Shown here: positions 1 to 6,300 of the stretch, piece by piece
How the letters are laid out: each line of letters starts with the position of its first letter
Numbering within the stretch: position 1 is the first letter of the stretch
Assembly: GCA_916048115.1 (NCBI GenBank)
Contig: CAJZGQ010000045.1
Span: 1-8,865 of the forward strand
DNA: 8,865 nucleotides
Direction of reading: 5' to 3'
Source of the DNA: an uncultured Streptococcus sp.
Lineage (GTDB): Bacteria; Bacillota; Bacilli; Lactobacillales; Streptococcaceae
The notes under the pieces: generated by a model
Databases searched by the model: none
What the model saw: the letters and a program-made list of their open reading frames with translations, nothing else
What the model was told of the DNA's origin: nothing
Made by a program: the position numbers and the translations under genes

Positions 1-2
1 TC

Positions 3-509
<507 letters not shown>

Positions 510-523
510 GCAAATGAAGATAA

Positions 524-703
524 GAGAGTGGGACAGAAATCGGTCATTCGTTAGAATTCGATTTCATCGTCCCACCTCCGCACAGTTGAGTAGGGCTGTA
601 AAAGCTGATGAAATCAGCGTAGTAGAGCCCACTCAACCACTGCGTCTTGCTCGACAATCCAAAGACAATTGAGAGGCTAGGACTTTTGTCCCAGCCTCTT
701 TTT
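524..703 (+). repeat. Multi-hairpin intergenic repeat element, MITE-like
   Basis: This is a non-coding stretch of about 180 bp between purA and the HAD gene, made almost entirely of nested inverted repeats. GTGGGAC (528-534) pairs with GTCCCAC (569-575), reinforced by AGAAATCG and CGATTTC inside. GTTGAGTAGGGCT (585-597) pairs nearly perfectly with AGCCCACTCAAC (626-637) and encloses a second hairpin GCTGAT-GAA-ATCAGC (604-618). The 3' end is a terminator-like stem. The outer ends GAGAGTGGGAC (524-534) and GTCCCAGCCTC (688-698) match as inverted repeats at 9 of 11 positions, as in small non-autonomous mobile elements. From memory, similar GTGGGACAGAAATCG sequences recur between genes in several streptococci. 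I cannot assign it to BOX, RUP or SPRITE. No target-site duplication is obvious. Confidence 0.7.
673..703 (+). terminator. Intrinsic terminator at 3' end of the repeat element
   Basis: GAGGCTAGGAC (673-683), a TTTT loop and GTCCCAGCCTC (688-698) form an 11-bp stem with one A-C mismatch, followed by TTTTT (699-703). It could end purA transcription. It lies only 20 nt before the HAD start codon, so it could also attenuate read-through into that gene. Confidence 0.7.
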
Positions 704-723
704 GAAAGCAGAAAGAGGAAAAA

Positions 724-1368
724 ATGTATCAAACGATTTTATTTGACCTAGACGGCACCTTGACCAATTCAGAACTAGGGATTACCAACTCGGTGGCCTA
801 TGCCTTAGGAAAATATGGGATTCAAGTGCCAGACAAGAAAGCATTGAGAGTTTTCATCGGTCCGCCCTTGCAGGAGTCTTTTGAGCGCTTTTATGGATTT
901 TCTAAGGAAGAATGTTTAAAGGCCATTGACTACTATCATGAGTATTTTTCCGAAAAAGGCCTTTATGAAAATGAGGTCTATCTAGGCGTTCCTGACTTGC
1001 TGGCTTCTCTCAAGCAGGCTGGCAAACAGTTGATTGTAGCTACGTCAAAGCCTGAAGAATTTTCCATTCAAATTCTCAAACACTTTGGTTTGTATGATTA
1101 TTTTGACTTTGTCGCTGGTGCGACCATGGATAGAAAACGTAGTAAAAAAAGCGATGTTATCCAGTATGCCTTGGAGCAAAATGGGATTACAGATTTGGCG
1201 CATACCATCATGATTGGAGACAGGGAGCACGATGTGCTGGGCGCTCAAGCGCAAAAGCTTGATTCTATCGGCGTCCTTTATGGCTTTGGTAGCAGGGAAG
1301 AATTGGAAGAAGCTGGCGCCACCTATATTGCCCAAGAAGTTAGTGATATTGCAGCTTTTATCGGCTAA
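724..1368 (+). CDS. HAD-superfamily hydrolase, phosphoglycolate phosphatase-like
   Basis: A 214-residue cytoplasmic phosphatase of the haloacid dehalogenase superfamily, which uses an aspartyl-phosphate intermediate and Mg2+. Motif I is FDLDGTLTNS, with nucleophile D8 and acid/base D10. A helical cap follows (about 16-85). Motif II is VATSK with T107. Motif III lysine is K141 or K142 in KKSDVIQYAL. Motif IV is GDREHD (165-170), with D166 and D170 for metal. Length and order fit the Gph/PGMB-like subfamily. The true substrate cannot be read from sequence, and a nucleotide or sugar phosphate is possible. ATG 724 is preceded by AGAGG (714-718) with 5-nt spacing. No promoter is seen between it and the repeat's terminator hairpin, so it may depend on read-through from purA. 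The ABC gene begins downstream with its own promoter. Confidence 0.88.
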   Translation: MYQTILFDLDGTLTNSELGITNSVAYALGKYGIQVPDKKALRVFIGPPLQESFERFYGFSKEECLKAIDYYHEYFSEKGLYENEVYLGVPDLLASLKQAGKQLIVATSKPEEFSIQILKHFGLYDYFDFVAGATMDRKRSKKSDVIQYALEQNGITDLAHTIMIGDREHDVLGAQAQKLDSIGVLYGFGSREELEEAGATYIAQEVSDIAAFIG

Positions 1369-1382
1369 TCTTTTAGATATTC

Positions 1383-1411
1383 TTGATTTACTATTTCAAT
1401 AAATGTATAAT
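1383..1411 (+). promoter_or_regulatory. Promoter of the ABC exporter gene, with leader hairpin
   Basis: TTGATT (1383-1388), a 17-nt spacer and a perfect TATAAT (1406-1411) lie just after the HAD stop. A second TATAAT is at 1415-1420. The leader of roughly 90 nt contains an interrupted hairpin, AGATA (1431-1435) with TATCT (1464-1468) and GTGAC (1441-1445) with GTCAC (1457-1461), which could be a regulator site or an RNA structure. Confidence 0.7.
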
Positions 1412-1507
1412 AGTTATAATTAAATTGCACAGATAAAAAAGTGACGATGTGAATTTGTCACAATATCTATTAGAATCTGCACTTTTCTGTTTTGATAGGT
1501 GATGATT

Positions 1508-3085
1508 ATGAGAAATATTTACAAGTACATAGATAAGAAGTATCTTTTTCCTATTTTTTTAGGGCGTATTGTGAATAGTGGTTTGGTGTTGGCGCAACCT
1601 CTGATTTTAACGAAGGCCTTGAAGTTAGATCAAGACGGCCTTTCTTATGGAAAAATTCTCAATTTTGTTTTATTTGGTTTGTCTGTCTATCTTGTTATTT
1701 ATAGTCTGATGCTGTTTTCAAACTATTCGCACAATATATTCCGAAGAGAAATCAACAAAAGTGTCCGTGCCCTTTTATTTAAGAAAGTCATATTGAATCC
1801 TAAATTTTCCAATGATGAAAAAGTTAGTCTGCTAACTCAAGATATGGAATATGTGGGCGATAATTATTTGGAAAATATAAATGTTATGGTGAGTTGGGGA
1901 TTTGTCGCCCTTGTTACAGCCATTTATATTGTTTCACAAAATTTTCTCTTAGGACTTATTTTTGTCATTTTTACGATTATGAGACCTATTCCTCAGTTCA
2001 TCATGAATCGTCGTTTACAAGATTCGGGAGACAGCTGGTCCAAGCTTAGAACGAAATTACATGGGCTTGTCTCGGATAGTATGCAAGGCAGCCAAACCTT
2101 ACGGATTAATCAGGCCATGAGGCTGAATGAAGAGCGCGTGAATGATTTAAACGGAGAATATCAAAAAGCCATCCAAAGATTTTGTTTCACACATAATATT
2201 ATTTTTTTCTTTAATGGATTTATGGTCTTTTTTAGTCAGGTTGTTCCTCTTGCTTTAGGCTTTTATTTGAGTTTACAGGGAAATTCTATTTCTATTACAA
2301 GCCTCATCTCTATGTATGTTGCTGCGGGGATGCTGGTAGAACCAATCCAAACTCTGATGTACAGTGCAGCCAATCTCCAAGGTGCCTTGCCGACTGCGAA
2401 CCGCCTGTTTAAGATTATCGAGGAAGAACCTGATTTCGAAGAGACAAAGGATCAATTTGTTGAAAATCTCGAATCGTTGCGCTTAAATCATATTTCAAAA
2501 AGTTTTGCTGAACGTCAGCTTTTTTCTGATTTGACGGCGACGATTTCAGTAGGTCAGAAGGTCTTAATCAAAGGACCGAGCGGGTCTGGAAAGACGACTC
2601 TTTTTCGCTTGATTTTAGGAGAAGAAGTATGTGATGAGGGTGACATTTTCGTTCAGTATGATGGAAATCAAATAACGAGTCATTTCCAAGGGAATATCGG
2701 TTTAATTAGCCAGCATCCCTTCCTGTTTAACGATACTATCCGCTATAATCTAACTTTTGGTCAGCCTTTTCAGGACCATGAATTATTGGAGGTATTGGAC
2801 CGAGTTGGCTTAATAGATGAATTTCAGGATATTTTGAATGTAGAAATTCATAATAATGGTGAAAACATTTCAGGAGGTCAGCGTGTCAGATTAGAGTTGG
2901 CTCGTTTTCTCTTACGCGAGAAGGATATTTTATTAGCGGACGAAGTGACATCAGCTTTGGACGAAAAAAATAGTCGTCTGGTTAGAGACCTAATCTTTTC
3001 TTTGCCGATCACGGTACTAGAAATAGCCCATCATATTGATGAAGAAGAGCGCTATGACCAAATCCTTGAGTTACGTAAAGGATGA
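1508..3085 (+). CDS. ABC transporter, fused permease/ATP-binding exporter subunit
   Basis: A 525-residue half-transporter: an N-terminal type-1 exporter membrane domain with about six hydrophobic segments (roughly 14-37, 50-72, 127-144, 145-165, 228-254, 262-284) and a C-terminal ATPase from about 325. ATPase motifs are Walker A GPSGSGKTT (356-364), Q-loop Q402 in LISQHPF, signature ISGGQ (454-458), Walker B ILLADE (474-479) with catalytic E479, D-loop SALD (482-485) and switch H508 in EIAHH. All catalytic residues are present, so it should hydrolyse ATP, probably as a homodimer. There is no C39 peptidase domain. The substrate is unknown; a peptide, lipid or drug are all possible. ATG 1508 is chosen because AGGTGA (1497-1502) is properly spaced for it. 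GTG 1499 and ATG 1502 overlap that site. No partner gene adjoins and no clear terminator follows closely. Confidence 0.9.
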   Translation: MRNIYKYIDKKYLFPIFLGRIVNSGLVLAQPLILTKALKLDQDGLSYGKILNFVLFGLSVYLVIYSLMLFSNYSHNIFRREINKSVRALLFKKVILNPKFSNDEKVSLLTQDMEYVGDNYLENINVMVSWGFVALVTAIYIVSQNFLLGLIFVIFTIMRPIPQFIMNRRLQDSGDSWSKLRTKLHGLVSDSMQGSQTLRINQAMRLNEERVNDLNGEYQKAIQRFCFTHNIIFFFNGFMVFFSQVVPLALGFYLSLQGNSISITSLISMYVAAGMLVEPIQTLMYSAANLQGALPTANRLFKIIEEEPDFEETKDQFVENLESLRLNHISKSFAERQLFSDLTATISVGQKVLIKGPSGSGKTTLFRLILGEEVCDEGDIFVQYDGNQITSHFQGNIGLISQHPFLFNDTIRYNLTFGQPFQDHELLEVLDRVGLIDEFQDILNVEIHNNGENISGGQRVRLELARFLLREKDILLADEVTSALDEKNSRLVRDLIFSLPITVLEIAHHIDEEERYDQILELRKG

Positions 3086-3200
3086 GCGATGCCACAATAG
3101 TTGGTTCTGCGACAAAGCGGATAGTAGTAAGCCAGCAATTTGTCAGATATTTTTGAGATTCTAAGTGGTGATATTTCCAAAATCATCAATACTCAGAGAA

Positions 3201-3233
3201 CTTAAGCTTTATTTAAGATAGGCCAGCTATACT
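3201..3233 (+). promoter_or_regulatory. CiaR box and -10 element of the small RNA gene
   Basis: The direct repeat CTTAAG-N5-TTTAAG (3201-3206 and 3212-3217) matches the binding site of the streptococcal response regulator CiaR (NTTAAG-N5-WTTAAG). A -10 element TATACT (3228-3233) follows after 10 nt. There is no separate good -35 hexamer, as expected if CiaR activates the promoter. The start would be near A3240. The preceding 115 nt back to the ABC stop holds nothing I recognise. Confidence 0.85.
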
Positions 3234-3239
3234 AGAAGC

Positions 3240-3328
3240 ATAAACAAAGACCTCCTAACTTTGTTTAAACCTCCTAAACTTTTTCATAATAATCTCCCAT
3301 AAGAGTCGCCCAATCGGCGGCTTTTTTT
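3240..3328 (+). ncRNA. Cia-dependent small RNA (csRNA family)
   Basis: Predicted transcript of about 89 nt, in the size range of streptococcal csRNAs. These act post-transcriptionally by pairing with ribosome-binding sites under control of the CiaRH two-component system. The 5' part forms a perfect 9-bp stem (3241-3249 with 3259-3267) whose 9-nt loop is ACCTCCTAA, an anti-Shine-Dalgarno sequence. The single-stranded linker carries a second CCTCCTAAAC (3270-3279). It then has CAT-AATAAT-CTCCC (3285-3298), which is the exact antisense of a GGGAG site followed 6 nt later by AUG. A U-tailed terminator hairpin closes the transcript. Promoter, two-stem architecture, UCCUCC motifs and length all agree with the family. 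Which of the several streptococcal csRNAs this corresponds to cannot be decided here. Mapped endpoints are estimates. Confidence 0.85.
3304..3328 (+). terminator. Intrinsic terminator of the small RNA
   Basis: AGTCGCC (3304-3310), loop CAATC and GGCGGCT (3316-3322) form a 7-bp GC-rich stem with one U-G wobble, followed by a run of T to 3328. It forms the 3' hairpin of the csRNA and would insulate tadA from upstream transcription. Confidence 0.88.
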
Positions 3329-3356
3329 GTGAGTCGTAAGCTGCCTATGGTATAAT
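3327..3356 (+). promoter_or_regulatory. Extended -10 promoter of tadA
   Basis: TGGTATAAT (3348-3356) is an extended -10 element. A weak -35 TTGTGA (3327-3332) sits 18 nt upstream. Transcription would start near 3363, leaving a leader of about 25 nt before ATG 3388 and ruling out the in-frame ATG at 3355, which lies within the -10 element. Confidence 0.75.
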
Positions 3357-3387
3357 GAACAAAGAAACTAAAAGGAAGAAGGAAGAG

Positions 3388-3897
3388 ATGGACTACACGA
3401 TAGAGGAAAAAGCGATGTTTATGAGGGAAGCCCTGAAGGAGGCGGAGATTGCCCTCGCCAATGATGAAATACCGATTGGCTGTGTCTTGGTCAAGGATGG
3501 TCAGATTATCGGGCGTGGACATAATGCGCGTGAGGAGCTGCAGCGGGCGGTCATGCATGCGGAAATCATGGCGATCGAGGAGGCCAATCAGCGTGAAAAT
3601 AGCTGGCGCCTGCTGGATACGACGCTTTTTGTCACGATTGAGCCCTGTGTCATGTGTAGTGGTGCCATTGGTCTAGCTCGGATTCCCCAGGTGATTTACG
3701 GGGCGACCAATCAGAAGTTCGGTGGAGCAGGTAGTCTCTACGACATTTTGGCAGATGAACGCCTCAATCACCGAGTCGAAGTAGAAACAGGAATCTTGGA
3801 AGCAGAATGTGCAGCCATCATGCAGACCTTCTTCCGCCAAGGTCGAGAACGAAAAAAACAAGCCAAACTCGCAGCCAAGGCCGAAACACAAGAATAA
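3388..3897 (+). CDS. tadA: tRNA-specific adenosine deaminase
   Basis: Deaminates wobble adenosine 34 of tRNA-Arg(ACG) to inosine, so that one tRNA can read CGU, CGC and CGA. It is an essential, zinc-dependent cytoplasmic enzyme that works as a dimer. The 169-residue protein shows the cytidine/deoxycytidylate deaminase zinc site: H57-A-E59 (H as ligand, E as proton shuttle) and P86-C87-x-x-C90. The EIPIGCVLV segment (27-35) and the GATNQKFGGAGS loop (105-116) are typical of TadA. The Lys-rich C-terminal tail (about 153-169) is a common basic extension. ATG 3388 follows a purine-rich ribosome site (AAGGAAGAAGGAAGAG, 3372-3387) and lies downstream of the predicted transcription start. A longer in-frame start at 3355 lies inside the -10 element. 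The SRP RNA gene follows from its own promoter. Confidence 0.95.
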   Translation: MDYTIEEKAMFMREALKEAEIALANDEIPIGCVLVKDGQIIGRGHNAREELQRAVMHAEIMAIEEANQRENSWRLLDTTLFVTIEPCVMCSGAIGLARIPQVIYGATNQKFGGAGSLYDILADERLNHRVEVETGILEAECAAIMQTFFRQGRERKKQAKLAAKAETQE

Positions 3898-3908
3898 AAA
3901 CCGGACCT

Positions 3909-3936
3909 TTGCAAATCGAACAAATTATGATATAAT
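3909..3936 (+). promoter_or_regulatory. Extended -10 promoter of the SRP RNA gene
   Basis: TGATATAAT (3928-3936) is an extended -10 element with a perfect TATAAT. A weak -35 (TTGCAA, 3909-3914, 16-nt spacing) lies just after the tadA stop. A start near 3943 agrees with the RNA boundary inferred from its terminal stem. Confidence 0.75.
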
Positions 3937-3942
3937 ACCTAT

Positions 3943-4021
3943 CGGAGCAACAGTTCTGCGTGAAGCGGGTCAGGGGAGGAATCCAGCAGCCCTAAGCGAA
4001 GTGAACTGTGTGCTCTTTTTT
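3943..4021 (+). ncRNA. ffs: Signal recognition particle RNA, small bacterial type (scRNA/4.5S)
   Basis: This is the RNA scaffold of the SRP, which binds Ffh and FtsY to target membrane proteins co-translationally. The diagnostic helix 8 core is present: GGTCAGG, the GGGAGGAA side, and CCAGCAGCCC (about 3968-3992), which includes the GGAA tetraloop and the symmetric/asymmetric internal loops contacted by the Ffh M domain. The ends pair as GAGC-A-ACAGTTC (3945-3955) with GAACTGTGTGCTC (4003-4015), and a T run (4016-4021) terminates it. At about 78 nt it is the short form lacking an Alu domain, as in streptococci and E. coli. The 3' terminal stem doubles as the terminator hairpin. A tandem repeat array begins directly after the T run. 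Confidence 0.95.
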
Positions 4022-4022
4022 C

Positions 4023-4510
4023 TATAGCTCTTAGTGAGGTAAGCCTGTAAGGCGCAACCGAGCTTAGAGATATTGATCCTGAGGAGCAAAGCGACGTGAG
4101 GGCTATAGCGTAAATAAGTCAAGCCTGTAAGGCGCAACCGAGTTTAGAGATATTGATCCTGAGGAGCAAAGCGACGTGAGGGCTATAGTGTAAAATGAAA
4201 TTAGACTGAAAGTCGCAGATGAGTTTAGAGATATTGACCCTGAGGAGCGAAGCGACGTGAGGGCTATAGCGTAACATGAAATTAGCCTATAAGGCGCAAC
4301 CGAGCTTAGAGATATTGATCCTGAGGAGCGAAGCGACGTGAGGGCTATAGCGTAACATGAAATTAGCCTGTAAGGCGCAACCGAGTTTAGAGATATTGAT
4401 CCTGAGGAGCGAAGCGACGTGAGGGCTATAGCGTAAAATGAAAAAAGCCTGTAAGGCGTAACCAAACTTAGAGATATTGATCCTGAGGAGTGAAGCGACG
4501 TGAGGGCTAT
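4023..4510 (+). repeat. Tandem array, six copies of an 80/81-bp unit
   Basis: Unit starts (AGCC or its variant) are at 4042, 4122, 4203, 4284, 4365 and 4446, giving periods of 80, 81, 81, 81 and 81. The last copy stops at GGGCTAT (4510), and CTATAGC at 4023-4029 is a tail fragment before copy 1. A core of about 43 bp, from TTAGAGATATTG through GAGGAG, GCGACGTGAGG and GCTAT, is nearly invariant; the rest varies. Each unit has a short hairpin, GCCT-GTA-AGGC, which becomes GACT-GAA-AGTC in copy 3 and so keeps its pairing. All + frames contain stops. Minus-strand frames stay open only because 81 is a multiple of three. It is not a CRISPR: the unit is too long and there are no unique spacers. The function is unknown to me. 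The array fills the space between ffs and the pgi control region. Confidence 0.93.
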
Positions 4511-4626
4511 CACTCACCAGAGTCATGTAGAAATTACGTTCATATTCAAAGAATAAAAGAGAAAAAATAGAGTTTCGTGAGAAGCTTCTTTTTTTTTGGA
4601 TTTTCTAGCCAAAAATAGTGCAAATA

Positions 4627-4640
4627 TGCAAACGATTGCT
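4627..4640 (+). promoter_or_regulatory. cre-like site (CcpA), distal, upstream of pgi
   Basis: TGCAAACGATTGCT fits the relaxed catabolite-responsive element consensus WTGNAANCGNWNNCW with A at 4626. It lies about 120 nt before the predicted pgi transcription start, a distance more compatible with activation or looping than with direct block. The call rests on motif matching alone. Confidence 0.4.
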
Positions 4641-4682
4641 ATTGCGTCGTTGCTTGATTTGTGAAAATAAAAAAATTAGCAA

Positions 4683-4697
4683 ATGAAAACGTTTTAT
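4683..4697 (+). promoter_or_regulatory. cre-like site (CcpA), proximal, upstream of pgi
   Basis: ATGAAAACGTTTTAT matches WTGAAARCGYTTTCW at 14 of 15 positions. Its centre lies about 56 nt before the predicted start and upstream of the -35 hexamer, the usual position for CcpA activation of glycolytic or overflow genes. The regulation is inferred, not shown. Confidence 0.5.
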
Positions 4698-4710
4698 AGG
4701 ATGGTTTCCC

Positions 4711-4739
4711 TTGATTAAATCCCTGTAAAGCGATATCAT
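4711..4739 (+). promoter_or_regulatory. Promoter of pgi
   Basis: TTGATT (4711-4716), a 17-nt spacer and TATCAT (4734-4739) lie just ahead of the gene. The start would be near 4746, giving a leader of about 20 nt with a strong ribosome site GGAGG (4757-4761) placed 6 nt before ATG 4768. Confidence 0.7.
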
Positions 4740-4767
4740 AGAGGAGAAGAAATATTGGAGGAATAAC

Positions 4768-6117
4768 ATGTCTCATATTAAATTTGACTACTCAAAAGTT
4801 TTGGGTAAATTTGTTGCCCCACATGAAGTGGAATATATGCAACCACAAGTGACTGCAGCTGATGAATTGATCCGTAAAGGAACAGGTGCTGGTAGTGACT
4901 TCCTAGGTTGGTTGGACCTTCCTGAAAATTATGACCGTGAAGAATTTGACCGCATCTTGAAAGCTGCTGAACAAATCAAAGCAGACAGCGATGTTTTGGT
5001 CGTGATCGGTATCGGTGGATCATACCTTGGAGCGAAAGCTGCTATTGACTTCTTGAACCACCACTTTGCAAACTTGCAAACCAAAGAAGAACGCAAAGCG
5101 CCACAAATCCTTTACGCTGGAAACTCCATCTCATCTACTTACCTTGCTGACTTGGTAGAGTATGTTTCAGATAAAGATTTCTCAGTCAACGTGATTTCTA
5201 AATCAGGTACAACAACTGAACCAGCGATCGCTTTCCGTGTCTTCAAAGAACTATTGGTGAAGAAATATGGTCAAGAAGAAGCTAACAAACGGATCTACGC
5301 AACTACTGACCGCCAAAAAGGTGCTGTTAAGGTTGAAGCAGATGCTAACGGTTGGGAAACATTTGTAGTTCCAGATGACATCGGTGGACGCTTCTCAGTC
5401 TTGACAGCAGTTGGATTGCTTCCAATCGCTGCATCAGGTGCAGATATCAAAGCCCTTATGGAAGGTGCGAACGCAGCTCGTAAAGACTATACTTCAGATA
5501 AAATCTCTGAAAACGAAGCTTACCAATATGCAGCTGTTCGTAACATCCTTTACCGTAAAGGGTATGCAACTGAAATCTTGGTAAACTACGAGCCATCGCT
5601 TCAATACTTCTCAGAATGGTGGAAACAATTGGCTGGTGAGTCAGAAGGAAAAGACCAAAAGGGTATTTACCCAACATCAGCTAACTTCTCAACAGACTTG
5701 CACTCATTGGGTCAATTTATCCAAGAAGGAACTCGTATCATGTTTGAAACAGTTGTCCGTGTGGACAAACCACGTAAGAACGTGATCATCCCTACATTGG
5801 AAGAAGACCTTGATGGACTTGGTTACCTCCAAGGAAAAGACGTTGACTTCGTTAACAAAAAAGCGACTGACGGTGTTCTTCTTGCCCACACTGACGGTGA
5901 CGTGCCAAACATGTACGTAACTCTTCCTGAGCAAGATGCCTTTACTCTTGGTTACACTATCTACTTCTTCGAATTGGCTATCGCCCTTTCAGGTTACTTG
6001 AATGCCATCAACCCATTTGACCAACCAGGTGTTGAAGCATACAAACGTAACATGTTTGCCCTTCTTGGAAAACCAGGATTTGAAGAATTGAGCAAAGAAC
6101 TCAACGCTCGTCTATAA
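4768..6117 (+). CDS. pgi: Glucose-6-phosphate isomerase
   Basis: Interconverts glucose-6-phosphate and fructose-6-phosphate in glycolysis, in the cytoplasm. The 449-residue protein is full length for the Firmicute-type enzyme. Landmarks are the sugar-phosphate-binding SKSGTTTE (144-151), signature [13 protein letters not shown] (205-217), GESEGKD with catalytic E291, DLHSLGQF with H312, and the C-terminal signature [12 protein letters not shown] ending in catalytic K426. From memory the sequence is nearly identical to the pneumococcal protein, which points to a mitis-group streptococcus. Codon choice is strongly biased (for example CTT/TTG Leu, CGT Arg, GGT Gly), as in highly expressed genes, in contrast to the ABC gene and the two unknown genes downstream. 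It looks monocistronic, with a nearby promoter, upstream cre-like sites and a strong terminator 13 nt after the stop. Confidence 0.98.
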   Translation: MSHIKFDYSKVLGKFVAPHEVEYMQPQVTAADELIRKGTGAGSDFLGWLDLPENYDREEFDRILKAAEQIKADSDVLVVIGIGGSYLGAKAAIDFLNHHFANLQTKEERKAPQILYAGNSISSTYLADLVEYVSDKDFSVNVISKSGTTTEPAIAFRVFKELLVKKYGQEEANKRIYATTDRQKGAVKVEADANGWETFVVPDDIGGRFSVLTAVGLLPIAASGADIKALMEGANAARKDYTSDKISENEAYQYAAVRNILYRKGYATEILVNYEPSLQYFSEWWKQLAGESEGKDQKGIYPTSANFSTDLHSLGQFIQEGTRIMFETVVRVDKPRKNVIIPTLEEDLDGLGYLQGKDVDFVNKKATDGVLLAHTDGDVPNMYVTLPEQDAFTLGYTIYFFELAIALSGYLNAINPFDQPGVEAYKRNMFALLGKPGFEELSKELNARL

Positions 6118-6129
6118 TCGAAAGACAAA

Positions 6130-6155
6130 ACGATCTCGAAAGAGGTCGTTTTTTT
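6130..6155 (+). terminator. Intrinsic terminator of pgi
   Basis: ACGATCTC (6130-6137), a GAAA tetraloop and GAGGTCGT (6142-6149) form an 8-bp stem with one U-G wobble. A T run extends to 6155. It starts 13 nt after the pgi stop. Confidence 0.93.
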
Positions 6156-6182
6156 GTGCCTATTTCCCCATTTAGTGATGAA

Positions 6183-6212
6183 TTGGCGCCATCAGGTGAT
6201 TTATGATATAGT
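6183..6212 (+). promoter_or_regulatory. Extended -10 promoter of the two-gene membrane-protein operon
   Basis: TGATATAGT (6204-6212) is an extended -10 element, with TTGGCG (6183-6188) as a weak -35 at 18-nt spacing. Transcription would start near 6219, after the pgi terminator, leaving a leader of about 80 nt in which I see no clear structure before the ribosome site at 6289-6296. Confidence 0.6.
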
Positions 6213-6300
6213 AGAAGGAGCATTTTTATACTTTGTTCATCAAATGATTTTCACTCACTGTGATCGTCAAATGAGACAAAGAGAATCAAAAGGAGAGAGT

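Noticed and set aside
1499..1507. GTG 1499 or ATG 1502 as the ABC exporter start
   Set aside because: Both overlap the AGGTGA ribosome site; ATG 1508 has proper spacing.
3248..3298. Minus-strand ten-codon frame (MKKFRRFKQS) with a good GGGAG site
   Set aside because: It is the mirror of the csRNA's antisense motifs. The + strand CiaR promoter and terminator explain the region better.
3274..3558. Minus-strand 94-residue open frame overlapping the csRNA terminator and tadA
   Set aside because: It is a shadow of tadA and lacks recognisable protein features.
4023..4510. CRISPR array
   Set aside because: Units are 80/81 bp and similar along most of their length, with no unique spacers and no cas genes.
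4103..4526. Two minus-strand open frames over the tandem array encoding 27-residue repeats
   Set aside because: They stay open only because the repeat period is 81. Both lack a Shine-Dalgarno site, and two different frames are open at once, which argues against coding.
4575..4601. Terminator at AGAAGCTTCT followed by a T run
   Set aside because: The palindrome has no loop, so the possible stem is too short to be convincing.
6154..6300. Longer N-terminus for paralogue A from 6154
   Set aside because: It begins at the T run of the pgi terminator and upstream of the predicted promoter, while ATG 6301 has a good ribosome site.
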